A DNA stretch of 64,000 bases from Sclerotinia nivalis (lineage: Eukaryota; Ascomycota; Leotiomycetes; Helotiales; Sclerotiniaceae). Numbering within the stretch: the stretch's first letter is position 1; each line of letters starts with the position of its first letter. Positions 9,677 through 22,470 of this stretch are shown here, in pieces. The position numbers and the translations under genes were made by a program. A model generated the notes under the pieces. It saw only the letters and a program-made list of their open reading frames with translations. It made no database searches and had not been told where the DNA came from. The stretch is taken from positions 1,798,001-1,862,000 of the forward strand of contig JAPEIS010000006.1 in assembly GCA_029531795.1 (NCBI GenBank), in the 5' to 3' direction.

Positions 9677-12600
9677 TGATTGTCAGATCTGAATTGACAC
9701 ACTGAGATAATTTCCTTATTCAAAAGCTCGATGTTCGACTTTAGAATCAGGCAAGTGATGGAAGTATTTGATAGTTAAGGTCTGACTGAGGTTGAAGTGT
9801 GGGGTTCCTCGGTTTCAATTCACCAATGTCTTTAAATCTGAGCTGACCGGAACCAATGTAAACAAGGCGCAAGTGTACTATAATACTATTTATCGATTAC
9901 GAAATATGTGCGAATCGAAGTGTAATGGTTATTTCGGGAGACAAGGGAATATTTAATTCCTTTGTTTCTTTTGCATGGACCAGCCAACGATTGGTTTGTC
10001 TTCCTGGGTGGGAAGATTGAGAGATTGAATCTGCTATTTTTAAGAATTAATGCCTCAACTCGTAAAGTGAATCGTGTATGCGCATGCATATGGAATATGA
10101 CAATTCTAGCAAGAGAAACTCACCACCAGGGGGAAAGAAGAATGGTGCAATATGGATGGATAGGATAGGTGATAAGTCTAGAATACCGGCCGTTATCAAT
10201 ATCGATCACTTTTCCGGAGTCCTTATCGCGATTCTCCTTATCGGCTCAACTGGGCTTCGCACATGAACAAGTTTCGTGATTCAAGAAGTTTGGTCAGATG
10301 TTCAAATCTCAAGCATGCGACAAGATTTGGAGATTAAAAGTGTGAGGGAGGTTTAAGATGACGAGTAGGAAAGTTGCACTGCAATTGGAATTGGAAGATT
10401 CGAGATTCGAGAATTTGACGAGAGAAGTGAGAGGGGAGGTGGGAGGTGTGGGAGGTGTGGGAGGTTTTTGAGGTAAACAAAGCAGATAGCGAATGGAGGA
10501 GGAGGAGGAGGAGGAGGAGGAGGAGAAATAAATAGCTAATCCTCTTAGTAGCATGTACGGCCACCACGGTGAAGACTCGAAAAGGGAAGCGATAGGAAGC
10601 GATAGGTTGAGAATACAATCCGACATGCAAGTTGAAGTGCAATGGGGCGGTGGGCGGTGGGCGATGGCACTAATAAGGCTGGAACGGTGGTCTTGTCCCA
10701 TTATTTTTCCTTGGTTCTGGTTAGTTATCAGGAACCAACGATGCCCGGAAGACACAAACATCCAAGCAAATATTTTACTTTGTTAAAAAAGTAAAAGTTA
10801 TGTTATAATAAACCATCGCAATTGATTGATCACACAATTGACTTCGGCTTCAATTAACCTTTCTTGTACGAGTGAGTGAATTTGATTCGAATTGAATTCA
10901 GCCTGTGTGTTGTATTATCAAGGAAGCCACGATGCTATGTATGATCTTGGGTTGCCTTGAAATTTATGTTATTTATGTTATTTTGGATATAGGAAAATGG
11001 TCTCTAACCATCGTTGATAAAACACATGTAAGTAAAAGTAAGATACAATCAATATAAACAGAGTCTCGTCTCTCATCCACATCGAGTCAGTCAGCTGAAA
11101 AGAACAACCAAACTACACGTAAATCGGATTACCCTCTTCATCAGTCCCCCGTTCTCCCAGACAGCGGAAGATATGTGAGTGGGGTTGAGAATTTTAGTTG
11201 ATCTTTCCCAATTGCTGTGCCTTGATGGCGTGAATGTGGATGGATAAGCTAAACCACCCTTGTACGACTAATCGATTGGCTTTCATGGCTGAGCCAAATC
11301 GGCAGGTCGGTCTTCAACAAGTGGACAGTGGATAAGATGGGATAAGATGTTGATACGGCTCGACTACGGGTATCCCGAAGTCGGAATTACCTGCAAAAAA
11401 GAAGGATTTTTGGTTCGGGGCGATTGCTCTACTACTTGAATACTTTAGATACCTAGTAGGTCTGGAAGATTCAGCCGCGGATATTGGCTTGCAGAACGTT
11501 ACCATTGATATTTCCTACTTATCAGCAATTCATGCAATATCTTTCTAACTTTTGAACCCCGAATAGAATCTTTCAACCAATACCAATATCAATCAATACC
11601 ACATCTTTCCCTCTGGGGTGCAGCTTTAGTGCGGGGTTTGTCCTCCCGAATACCAAAAAAGGGGCACAATGAAACTTGGAGAATTTGTCCGAAGAGTCAA
11701 AGCGGAATCTTTTCATGTTCTCTCCACTTTCTATCAGCCAAGGTTTGAAGGGTCAATCGATAACATTCGTTCTTTTGCCAACTCGAGCGCCAATCTGATG
11801 GGAGTTTACAATTGTAACTTCTGACACGCTCGTATTACCGCCGTGGGATAGCAGGATGTTGTTATATGGATTTTGGGGACGAGACCTGCGTGGATGGTGA
11901 AGTTTGTGTGAATTGAATCTTAGCCTGATCGAGGGGTCGATTTTGGCAGTCGGGTCTATTATCTCGCAGCAGCCAATGGAAAATTCGTTTTCCGTTAGAT
12001 TCTCTCTTTTCGAAAACTTGTGAACCGAAAGAACTTCAACCTTGAAGCTAAACAATGTTTCTACGGCTACGCCTCCTTCATGCATACCTAACGTAAGCAG
12101 ATTACTATGAGGTCTTCTAGGATGTAGATCGTCAAATGTAAAAAATGGCAGATGCCCGAGGTACTGACGGATCAGTTCCATAAAAGAAAGATCATCGTCC
12201 AAACCCCCAAAATAATATCGAGGACACCAGACGATCAATTCACTTGGCAATCATATTCAAAAAAGCATCGCAGGACAGAGAGCTGTAGTGTTATATAATA
12301 CATAGAGAATTTACGACGACACCACCTCATGAAGGGGTTACGCGAATGCCATCAGATGTTACTCGAAGACAGAAATAAAGAAATAATGATTGGGTCATAT
12401 TGTCGGATAAGATTCAAAAGATCCGGCCCCGGGCCAGGAATGCTGTATTACGATCCTGCATGCCATCTCGGATCAATTTTTACAGACGGCAAGCCTTCAA
12501 GCAAAAGATGAAAGCTGGAGAATTCCACGTGTGTGTATAATATACAAATGCAAAGGTGGCTAGCTAGCTGTATTGATTGAATGGAGAACACGGCATGAAT

Positions 12601-13783
12601 GCAATCTCGAGCCTGCCACCCTGTAACAAGGAGTAACAGGCAGTAAGTAGTAAGGATTTTAGTAGTAGTGCTTATTTCACGAGCCCTTGCTTTGTTATAG
12701 AGAAAGTAAATTGATCAACAACATCTCAAGAATCTCAGATGTGAAGGGTTCATTCGATGCTTTAAACGGATCAATTGTAATCACTTCTCTATAGACCTTG
12801 TAATCGGACAAATGTCATAGGCCAGAATTGAACAATGAACATATAGATTTTCCATTTCTCGAACTGTTGAACAACATGAAGCCGTCATTGGGAGTTTTTT
12901 GCCTTTGCCTTTAAACATAACATTCGAAGGAAAGTTCTACTGTTTTTTTTCCCAGTGGGGTATTGCGTTAATGATAAAACGATGGTTGGATGGATCATCC
13001 ATCATCACATCGTGGACCCTACCGGTATCAGACCCTGATTTGGCCAGTTGGCGTCACCTCCAGCTTCTTTTCTCCATCTAAAACCGTTTGTGCTGACTCC
13101 ACCTCAAACTCTTCTTCCTTCACGTGAGGAGCTGGAAACATACTTATTCTAATCCACCTGATTCACTGCATGATCGAACGAGAGAGAGAGAGAAGAGAGC
13201 GTTTAATAACCTTTCCCCGAAGTTGCTAATCAAAGTATCAATCATCGGCAACTTCATTATCATTCCAACATTCATTGTCACCCATCTTAATAATTAAACA
13301 TCTTGTTTGTATTTGTCTATATATATTATCGAATATAGCAATACACAGTATATATCTCAATCACATCAAGGGCAAGCCTTGTACTTTTAACTACTTCGAC
13401 CCCACATTTTCCATACCACTCGCTCAAAATTCAATTTCCAATTTTCTATCACAAAGGGCAACACGTTTCGAGTCTCCAACTCACAAATCCTTCGAAGATA
13501 CATATTTGGATACTTGCATAAGTTCGACAGATACCGGTAGAACCCTTTTCTTCCAACCCTCAGAATTCATTTTTGGGTCGGGCAGAATACTCAATTATTT
13601 ATTTGTACATTTGTACCTACTCAAAAAAAACGACATCATCATTACAAAATACCAGCTTGGAGATTGCCGAGTGATATTCCTATTACTAGGTTACCTTCTT
13701 CTACCTGTAACCGCCGAACCAACCATCAGTCTGGCTTTTGAAAGGTATAAGAAATTCTTGAAGATATAGAAGTCCTCACAATT
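9677..13783. other. 4-kb gene-poor region upstream of the PAS kinase gene
   Basis: No gene is supported. It contains a GTGGGAG-like repeat (about 10437-10466), a (GGA)n tract (10495-10525), a GA-rich run near 13180, and many AT-rich stretches. The part nearest 13784 is pyrimidine-rich and may be a long promoter and 5' leader of the PAS kinase gene. A minus-strand frame around 11753-12250 looks somewhat protein-like but has no recognisable domain. Confidence 0.45.
10495..10525. repeat. (GGA)n trinucleotide tract
   Basis: About ten uninterrupted GGA units preceded by GTGGGAG-like repeats. The minus strand reads as poly-Ser or poly-Leu in overlapping frames, a low-complexity artefact and not evidence of a gene. 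Confidence 0.95.
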
Positions 13784-16700
13784 ATGCTGAAGACGGATAC
13801 TTCAAACAATCATGGTTTGTCTTTATTTCTTAATCTCAGATAGTGATAACAACCAAATTCGAAAATGCCTTGTCCGAAGTTTCCCTTTTATCGGCGCATA
13901 AATTCGGCGCAAAGGTAGAGCTTGCCAGTCGTACCTTACATGTTTCTCCCTTTTCCTTCCACATTGTGATAATAAGGAAACTAATGGGAATATATTTTAG
14001 CCTTCGAGAACAAAACAGCTAGGGAACCCGATCACGACCGCAGTGTCCCCCTTTGCTCCTCAAACCTGTCCATCCCGAAGAACAGAAGTACTGGAAACCT
14101 TCTCGCACATACTTCAGCAGGAACGGACAGAGCTAGAATACGATTTTCCTTTGATGAAGGGCTGGCGGCGGCAGAGTTTGATACAATGTCGAGGTTAGTT
14201 TCTGCTGCCTGGTGCAAGAAGAGCGTTTATGAGGTCATGGGGCGATTTTTGCGCCTGGTTGTCTCAAAATGACTAGCAACACAACACTGGAGAGATCGGG
14301 ACTGACAAATTGCTTCTACAGTGCTAGATCACCCATCGTGACGGAACATGAGCATGGGCTCGGTGCTTCAGGTTTAAGACGGATTCGACAACAACTTCCT
14401 AGAGCACCAACTCTACCTTCTTCCGAGAACTCCTCCAGAGCCGCATCTATGAGTGCCCGATCGAGTTCAATGACCCTTCCTTTTCCCGGCCGAGCAGCCT
14501 CTATAGCGATGCCTTCGGGTCCATCCTCTCCGATTATGCCATTCACGGAAGATCTCACACGTTTCCCATCTGAGTCATTACATTCCTTCTCTTTCGCTCA
14601 CCAATCAGATGAGTTTATTCACAACCGTCAAAATGTCTTGAAGAGGTCCGTCGAATTTATGTCACAGAAGCTGGGCTGGGGAACAACAAATGCGGGCATA
14701 GCCAGTGCTCAAGCAAGAGTTAATGGTGACGCGGAGATGCAAGGAATGCTCGAGCTTTTGGCGAAAGCCAAATTGGTTGGAGCGAACAACATTGGCACGA
14801 GAGGTGGAGCAGTCACCGGACCAGCAACAGCTCAAGACTCACAAAATATTTTCGATACTAGTTTCGCCATCCGTTGCGAGAGTCCGGATCGGATGGAAAG
14901 TTCTCCGCCTTCACCCACCAGCGCTAAAAAAGTCACATCGTCATTACGCACCTTGCAGGAAGATGAATCACAGTCAATCGAATCCAAGAATGGTTTAGTA
15001 TCAGCCCTAACAGCCGATTCTGAACCTTCATCTAGGACTCCGACCAATGAAAGTCGGACGACGGCAAAAACATCCCCGCCAGTCACTAGGCGGCAAAGTC
15101 TAAAGAGAACTTTCACTGATCTGGAACCTTTGAGCCTACAGAATAAGCTAATGGACGCTATGTCACAACCCTACATCGCTACCGATTCGCTACACGAATC
15201 CGTGTTTTCTCCTGCAATGCCACAAACCACCAGCGCTTCTACTTTCGGACCTCATTCATTAGGCCCAGCAAACCACAGTCATTCGAGTAGGTGGGCACCT
15301 GCTGCACAAGCTATTTTTACCACCGAAAGCACTTCGCCATATACCATTTTGGCCGCCAACGACCTTGCCTGCCTTGTATTTGGTGTCACCAGAGCAGAAG
15401 TACGCAAGATGGGCATCCTTGAAGTTATAAAACAAGAAAGAAGGGCATGGTTAGAGGAAAAATTAAGTGCCCACAAATTTGAATCCGAGTAAGTGAGCGT
15501 CTTATCTTCTTAATATTTCAGTGCTCATATGTTTTGCCCCGGTGGACGTCATACTTTACCCCGCTTTGGCTACAAATTTTCCCCATGAAATATTAACGAC
15601 GTCTTCACAGGGTTGGGAAACAGATTCCTCAATCACCACCGAGCCAAAGTCAGCAATCAAGCCCAACGCCAACCAGTAAGTATAACATTCTCTGAACATC
15701 TGACGTTTGATTCCCTCTATTTCGTTGCTGGTATACTGACCAGGGCTTGCAGCATCAATGCTGCTTGGACGGCCTGGTGGTATCACGGCTAGCCTCCTGA
15801 GTAAACCTAATTCACGTCAAGTACAGAAACCCAGTCGTCGAGCGCAGACCGATGATGGTGCAGGCTCCAGTCTTGTTTCAAGAACACGAGCAGCCAAGGG
15901 TGGTCTAAATCATCAAAGTAATAAATCCAGGGGCGTTCTTTTATGTGGCGACGTAGTCCCTATTGAAAAACGAAACGGCGCAACAGGATCGGCAAGCTTG
16001 TGGGTGAAGGAGAAGAGAGGTGGCCTCATTTGGGTTTTGGAAGAGATTCACGAAGATGTGGCGATCATAGGCCTCGACGACAATGCTGCCATTACGAATA
16101 CATCTGGATCTATCGATGCGATATGGGGGGATGACATCACTTGGACGGGCGCGGATATTGGGAAACTCCTGCCGAGAATCCCACGACAAGGAATTGATGG
16201 CAGAAGTGGGGAAATCGATTATGCTGAAGTCGGTAAGCGTAGATATTTTACCGCCCGTACCTCTGGGCGTGCAAATATTCCTGCGGTCGTCGACAGAATT
16301 CCTGGTGGCACGGATCTCCGCGTTTCCAGCTTTCCTCACATTGCTGGTATCATGGTTCTTTCTGCTCAAACCTTGAAGATCACGAGTTCCAATTCCGTCT
16401 TTTCCGCCGCGTTATTCGGGCAGGACAAACCTGACGGTCGATTCATTACTGACTTAATTCCTGATTTCGATAGAATCTTGAAGATTCTTACGGAAGAAGA
16501 TGGTGTGGACATGGTTGACGGGATTGTTATTCCCGAACACAGCTTTAGACGGGCTCAAGCTTTTCTTGCACTCCGGGATGGAAAGGCCGATGCATCAACA
16601 TACTTTTTGAGGCCAGATGGACTCCCGGCCAAACATAGGGATGGATCGGAGATCAAAATTGATGCTCAACTTCGGGTTGTCAAATCAGATCCGAAAACGT

Positions 16701-17982
16701 CCGCTTACGATGAGAATGTCATAGAAGAAAGGAGTGATGAAGAAGACGGACCTTCACCCTGCGAGCCTGTCATCCAATCCGAACTGGTCTATGCTTTGTG
16801 GATCACATACTCAAGGAATATTCATGCCGCAAAACATGCCAACGGCATGGCAACTCCCTTATTATCTGGACTCGAAACCCCGTTGCATCAACCTTCCCCA
16901 GGTCAAACGGGACCTCCAGCTCCCATGAAAATGGATTCTTCTTCGGATTCCGATGAGCCCAAGAATGAAGCATCGCATGCATCTATGCTCACAGCACAGC
17001 TCAAGGCCGCAGCAAAGAAAACAGCAGCTAAGCTTACTGGTCGCGACCGGTCTTCGAAAGCCCAAGAGAAAGAAAAGCCGGCCGTCCCGGAAGCGGTCAA
17101 ACCTGTTGCTAAAAAGAGCATTGATGATTTCACGATACTTGAAGAAATGGGCCAGGGAGCTTATGGTCAGGTAAAACTTGCTCGATACAAGAAGAATGGT
17201 AACAACAAGGTGATCCTCAAATATGTCACCAAAAAACGCATTCTCGTCGATACTTGGACTCGCGATCGTCGACTGGGGACTGTGCCACTCGAGATTCATG
17301 TTCTCGATTATCTGCGTCGGGACGGTCTTGAGCACCCCAATATTGTGGAGATGTCCGATTTCTTCGAGGATTCTGTCAACTATTATATAGAAATGGTACC
17401 ACACGGGTATCCAGGAATGGATCTGTTCGATTACATCGAGCTCCGCGTTAACATGGAGGAAAAGGAATGTCGCAGCATCTTCGTGCAGGTGGCTCGTGCT
17501 ATCCATCATCTCCATACCAAGGCACTTGTCGTACATCGTGATATTAAGGACGAGAACATAGTCATAAATGGCGAAGGAAATATTAAGCTCATTGATTTCG
17601 GAAGTGCCGCTTACATCAAAAGCGGTCCTTTTGACGTCTTCGTGGGAACCATTGGTAAGCTTGCCTCTGTCACCCTTCTAAGATTATAACTAATTTCATC
17701 ATAGATTATGCCGCCCCCGAAGTTCTCTCTGGCAAACCATATCTAGGCAAACAACAAGATGTTTGGGCTCTTGGAATTCTTCTTTACACCATCGTGTACA
17801 AAGAAAACCCATTTTATAGTATTGACGAGATCATGGACCGTGATCTTAGGGTACCTTATGTCATGAGCGAAGAAAGCATCGACCTCATCAGAAGTATGTT
17901 AACTCGGGACGTCGATTCGAGAATCACGATCGAGCAAGTGATGGAACATCCTTGGTGTGCGGATGCAGAGAATGACGAGTAG
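13784..17982 (+). CDS. PAS-domain serine/threonine kinase (PAS kinase, PSK family)
   Basis: Six exons: 13784-13814, 14001-14193, 14322-15488, 15611-15675, 15753-17654 and 17705-17982, giving 1211 residues with phase kept at all five junctions. The first two exons are the least certain; exon 2 gives a clean sequence with RIRFSFDEGLAAAEFD and joins at CTGAC..TTCTACAG. Exon 3 holds the PAS-like segment SPYTILAANDLACLVFGVTR. The C-terminal kinase domain has the glycine loop MGQGAYGQVKLA, the Lys in VILKYV, HRDIKDEN, the DFG in LIDFGSA, and GTIDYAAPEV formed across the last intron. PAS kinases sense metabolic state and control glycogen, translation and cell-wall sugar use in yeast (Psk1/Psk2). Length suits the family. 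Confidence 0.9.
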
Positions 17983-18625
17983 CTGTCTGCTTCTACGTTA
18001 GGCTATTGGCTAATATTACGAGCCAAATTTATATCAACAAATTACAAGCGAAACCAAATATGGAGGAAATACGACGAAGGTAATTTTTGGTCAATTGAAA
18101 GAAACAAATGAAGAAATACACGAAAGATAAGAAATACCTAGATTTCATGATGTCATGAAAAGAGATACCCCCTTTATGGAAAGGAAGGCAAAGTTCAGAG
18201 ATTTGATTTTATTAGCGAGATCTGAACCTACATTACCTGAGGAACTGCGTGTGCGTCATACTGGGTTACTTTCATTGCGCGTTTTATTGGGGGACTGGGG
18301 ATTGGGGAATATAAGCGGCATTTTCGATGAATGGAACGAGGGGAATGGAAATGGATCAGGAGATATAGAGGTGGATGCGATGGGTGGAAGTGGAGGCGAG
18401 AGGGTGATGATTCGATTTGATGGGAACTGGTCGGTGAGGATGTATTGTATACGAATGATGATGTCAATTTATTTGGCTCAAGACAATTGCCTGTAAGATG
18501 GGAGAAGAATGATTGTGAACTAAGTATACAGCCCAATTGCACTTCTGACTGATCCATATTGACGACTGAAAATGGTATTCATCACACTTCTTTTCGTTTC
18601 CAGCATATTTTTCCTTTCTTCTTTC
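17983..18625. other. intergenic region, 3' side of PAS kinase
   Basis: Holds the 3' UTR of the PAS kinase and the downstream end of the P450 relic. The plus-strand frame at 18155-18496 is Gly/Met-rich with no domain and was not accepted as a gene. Confidence 0.45.
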
Positions 18626-19530
18626 TCAAGCAGCAGTAGTAGACCCCATCTGTCGCCGACGCACCAACATCTGAGTAGTAGGGCTCGGTATAATGGTAGT
18701 ACGCCATGAAAATACCCTGGGCTTTGATGCGCCTTCAAGTTTAATATCGAAATTGCGTATGATATGTACCAGAGAAGTCTTGATTATAAAAGCGGCATAA
18801 AATCGGCCTGGGCTGTAGTTCCAAATGTTGCATTAGCTGAGAAGTGGAAGTAAGAAAGAAGCAAAGCTTGGTTGCGTACCATGCATCTAAACCATAACCC
18901 CAATATGGATATTTGAGGTTAATATCAGTGTACTTCAGACCTTGCATCGAGCCCTCCACTGATCTGCTCGACTTCTTATACTGGGCGGCTTTGAGGAATC
19001 GATATCCATCAAATGTATCAGGGGCGTTGAAGTGGTCGGGATCGCGACCCATCGCTCGAAGTGGTGCATAAACTGCGGTGCCTGCTTTTACCTTCACCCC
19101 ATCGGAGAACGTATAATCGTTAGTTGCTTTTCGTCGTAGGCTTACTACATGATTCACAATCAGCGTTCGGTCTTCAAGGAACCGATCAGCACGCACTAGT
19201 TTCGGAGCTGTTCAACCTAGCCGATTCTTGAACTATACTGTCTAGAAGCTCCATGTTGTTCAGGAGTGGGCCTTCATCCGTCCAGTTAGCTTCGATCTCT
19301 TGGCGAAGAGGTGAAATAAGTTCTGGATGGAGAGACATTTCGACAAGTAGAAAAACGACGGCCTGCATATGCTGTTAGGAACGAAACGTAATTCGGATAT
19401 CTGCACTAATTACCGTGGTAGGCTGATGCATGGCCGCAAGCCAAATTGCTAGGCATTGTTGCACGATATCGGAAATGGAAAATTCGCCCTTTTTCCGATA
19501 ATATCGAATAAGATGGTCGAGGTAGGAGGC
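18626..19530 (-). pseudogene. Cytochrome P450, N-terminally truncated relic
   Basis: Only the C-terminal part of a P450 can be assembled: exons 19530-19414, 19362-19197, 19144-18880 and 18812-18626, all joining in frame. It covers helix I (AIWLAAMHQPTT), the ExxR helix (QESARL), the LRRKA and FNAPDTFDGYRF segments, and the haem loop rebuilt across the last intron as WGYGLDACPGRFYA, with the Cys ligand present. The C-terminus runs to a stop at 18626. Upstream of 19530 I find no membrane anchor and none of the first ~280 residues expected for a ~500-residue P450. The retained part has no stop in these exons, so loss of the 5' half looks recent or the start lies in sequence I could not recognise. 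Confidence 0.72.
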
Positions 19531-20117
19531 CTGTAGCTCATATTAGCCAATTTTCTTAGAGTTCAAGGGTAACTTGGCTTCTGGAGCTGTGCCTCGAAAC
19601 TTCCCTAGAATGCAGTTTGCCGCGCCAACCAGGGTGTGGTTGACCCGAAGCCGGGGGACGATGTCATTGTTAGGCTTTCTCTCAGCTAGATAGCACCTGC
19701 GAAGTAGCTAGGACGTAGCCAAATTTGCCAATTCATTAGCCCAATCATGACATTTATACATAAACTTAGTTGCGTGATTGATATTATTGCTCCTTGTTCA
19801 TCCATCAACATCGAAGAAATCAAATTTTGTGATACAATTCTCCCATACGATGGCCGTACTGGTATAGAATCAAGAGCACATGAGCGTGCGGAAGGTTCAT
19901 TTTCCTGGCCGCACGATTACTACTGACCTCAAGAACAAAGTAAGGTTAGGGTTCTAGTAAAATAGAATATTTAGTATATCCTCGAATCTCAACATTATCG
20001 CAGTGAAAATTTGCATTAGACACAAAAATATCGTTCCTTCAAGTCCGAAGAAAGAGAACAATCTACCAACCACGCCCCCAACAAAAAAAATCAAATCTTC
20101 CAAGGACCTTCCCTCGC
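19531..20117. other. region between P450 relic and FMO gene
   Basis: This is where the missing 5' half of the P450 should be. A minus-strand stretch near 19560-19700 is open in places but does not resemble P450 sequence. No promoter or other gene was recognised. Confidence 0.4.
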
Positions 20118-22017
20118 TCACTCGTACGATCCGTACTTTTGACAGTACTCATACTTCATATCTTTAAAATCACTGGCAATACATGGATTCATAAAGTTAC
20201 CAAGCCAGCCCTTTTGCTTATGTGATTTCAAGCCCACATCAGCCATGAGTTTGTCAGTGTAGCCTACTAGATCGAGATGAAAGTAATTGCCAGTGGCACC
20301 ATGGGCGGGATAGCGCCGCTTTGAAAAAGCATTGGCATACGCTATCTCTTTCTTTGCTTGTTCCTCTGAAGGAAGCTTGACATTGCGATCAAAATATGCG
20401 GTAATCCAAATCGCTTGCGCCTCAGCCGCACGGAAAGCATTTGAAAGGACAACATGGCCCACAAAGACGATAGAGTCGTCATTGAGAGGAGCAATACCAT
20501 TGTAAAGCCTGGATGGTGTCGTGTTATTTTCTTTGTGGTAGTGCTTTGGAGGATCCCCGAGTTTTGGAAACTCGGCGACCACTTGTCGATCGGCAGTTTC
20601 TAGTAGGCCTGCCCACGTCTTTGCCACCGGCTCAGGATCTTCTGCTGGATGATGTGGAAGTCCAAATTCAACCACTTGATTCTGGGTGAGGAAGGGATAC
20701 TTGTGAACCCATCCTGTTCCACAGGATACGATATCACTGTGGACTTTCGAACCGTCTGAAAGGAGAAATGCATTTGCCTCAAGCGCTCGAACGTCGCTAC
20801 GATAGGCGTAGACATTTTTCGCAATGGTATCCCAGAAATCATCGTGGTGGATGAGGCCAATTGGCCCATTGCACCAAAATATTTCTGTATCCGGTTTGAG
20901 ACTTTGAAAGCCAGGTAGAGCTCCTTCACGAGCTTCAAAGTTCGCAAGGTCTGCAGCAGCTTTATCAGCGCCTTTCCAAATTTTAGTGGTAAAGTTGTTC
21001 CCGAAAGATGACTGGTGGATTGCTTTGGTCCACCAAGCCTTTGGAGTGAAGCATGAAGGGCTGAGGCCAGCGAAAAATCGAGTCGCAGACATTTCGGCTC
21101 CGTTTCTGTACTGCCTTCGACCTTGAGCACCGGCAAAAGCAGCTGGGCCTTCCCCGGTCTGTCGGACAATCCAGTTGACCTTTTCCCCAGCTTTTACACA
21201 GTCGTAGACCATGTCGGCTGCAGACTTGCCCCCGCCGATAACCGTAATTGATGTATAGGGAGAGTCTGGGGCCAGGGCTGTTACCGAAATCTTTCCTCCT
21301 TCTGATGCACGATAGGCCCCTGAAATTGATCCTGATTTGGGAATACGGGCATGTGAGGAATGGAGTTGTATCCAGTTGCAACAACCAACTTTGATGTGCG
21401 GATTATTTTTGCATCATCCGCGCTTCCATGAAGGTTCCAAATCCCACCAATCTTTTCCACGCTTTGTACTTGGTATCCGAATATGATACGATCGCGTAAG
21501 CTTTGGCCATTGTAGATGTGATTATCCACATATTCTTCGAGATACTTCGTAACATATTTTGACTCGAAAGTATCATGGTACTGTTCAGCGTCTGTTGGTA
21601 CCGTGATAGGAATATCAGAGAAACCAGTCATTCTCAAACCACTTTCGGAACGAAAACCTCCATACTGGCGTGCTGCGAAAGTCTTAGTCGCATGCTCACG
21701 TATGAAACGTCATTGGACCTACCTGAACTCCAAACACCGCCAATAACATCTTCTTGTTCGAGGATGGTGAGACGATGGGTAGGATGGATGGAAAGGTAGA
21801 AGCGAGCGAGGACTATGCCGGATGGACCTATTTGGAGTGTGAAATGTGTGTCAATAAGTAGCTGAGCAGCTCCGGAGGGGGGAAAGGTAAAGTAGGACAG
21901 ATGTAAATGGAGAGAGTAGAATAGAAAAATCAGAGAAACTAGAATAGAAAGTCCCATACCCGCTCCGATAATAACAAGATCATATTCTTCCTCCATCTCC
22001 TGATTTTCACCTGCCAT
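20118..22017 (-). CDS. Flavin-containing monooxygenase, apparently frameshifted
   Basis: Exons 22017-21960, 21827-21724 and 21672 to 20118. The first junction creates the FAD-binding GAGPSG in IIGAGPSGIVLAR, followed by EQEDVIGGVW. A second Rossmann motif for NADPH is TVIGGGKSAADMVYD. The FMO-type FQGPIVH segment lies between them. Around 21282-21313 the expected continuation (HQ, then KDFGN, then ALAPD) is spread over all three frames within about 35 nt. No intron of usable length explains this, so two single-base-type shifts are implied. The remaining ~390 codons are open to SYE at the end. An intact enzyme would be about 600 residues and oxygenate a soft nucleophile or ketone. It lies next to the P450 relic on the same strand. 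A sequencing error is the alternative. Confidence 0.7.
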
Positions 22018-22470
22018 CACCACGATATCTCTACTTCCTTTAGATACCAATTTCAAATTGAATTTTTGATTGTATTACATCCAGAATTAGAATTGAAAAA
22101 AAATCAAGACGAGATCTCCCAATAAATATAAAAATATGACATGAACATTATGTCCGCGCTTTGCGGTGAATTATATTCACCACTAGGTCATCGTGAGATT
22201 CTGGCCAATAATTCGAGTGAAATAAATGGAATTGTGTGTTGTATGTTGGATATGTTGGGTATCCATAATAAGCCAACTGTTGGCGATGGGAAGACTTTCT
22301 TTACATATCTATTTCTAATTCTCTCTCCTATCAAAATCTAGTCCTTCCTCCCCAGTACCAATATAGCATGGTACCATGTAACCCAGATGCCTTTCGTCCA
22401 TCTTTGAAGTTTTGAGTTTATATTCTGGAAATCATTTGACTGCTCCAATATCCTACATTCATGACTGTAT
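22018..22470. other. region between FMO start and HUT1 stop
   Basis: Contains the FMO promoter (minus strand) and the HUT1 3' UTR. It is AT-rich with no supported gene. Confidence 0.45.

Noticed and set aside
10309..10761. Minus-strand frame with Ser and Leu runs
   Set aside because: It is produced by the GGA and GTGGGAG repeats; the remainder has no domain or codon bias.
11753..12250. Minus-strand frame of 165 codons in the gene-poor region
   Set aside because: It has no ATG at its start, no domain and no plausible exons around it; it may be a relic but cannot be supported.
13275..13769. Plus-strand frame of 164 codons just before the PAS kinase gene
   Set aside because: AT-rich and leader-like; no domain. 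More likely 5' leader sequence.
14269..14321. ATG at 14269 as PAS kinase start
   Set aside because: It lies in what looks like an intron with a CTGAC..TTCTACAG end; the upstream exons join in phase.
18155..18496. Plus-strand Gly/Met-rich frame
   Set aside because: Downstream of the PAS kinase stop, without motif or splice signals; treated as 3' UTR.
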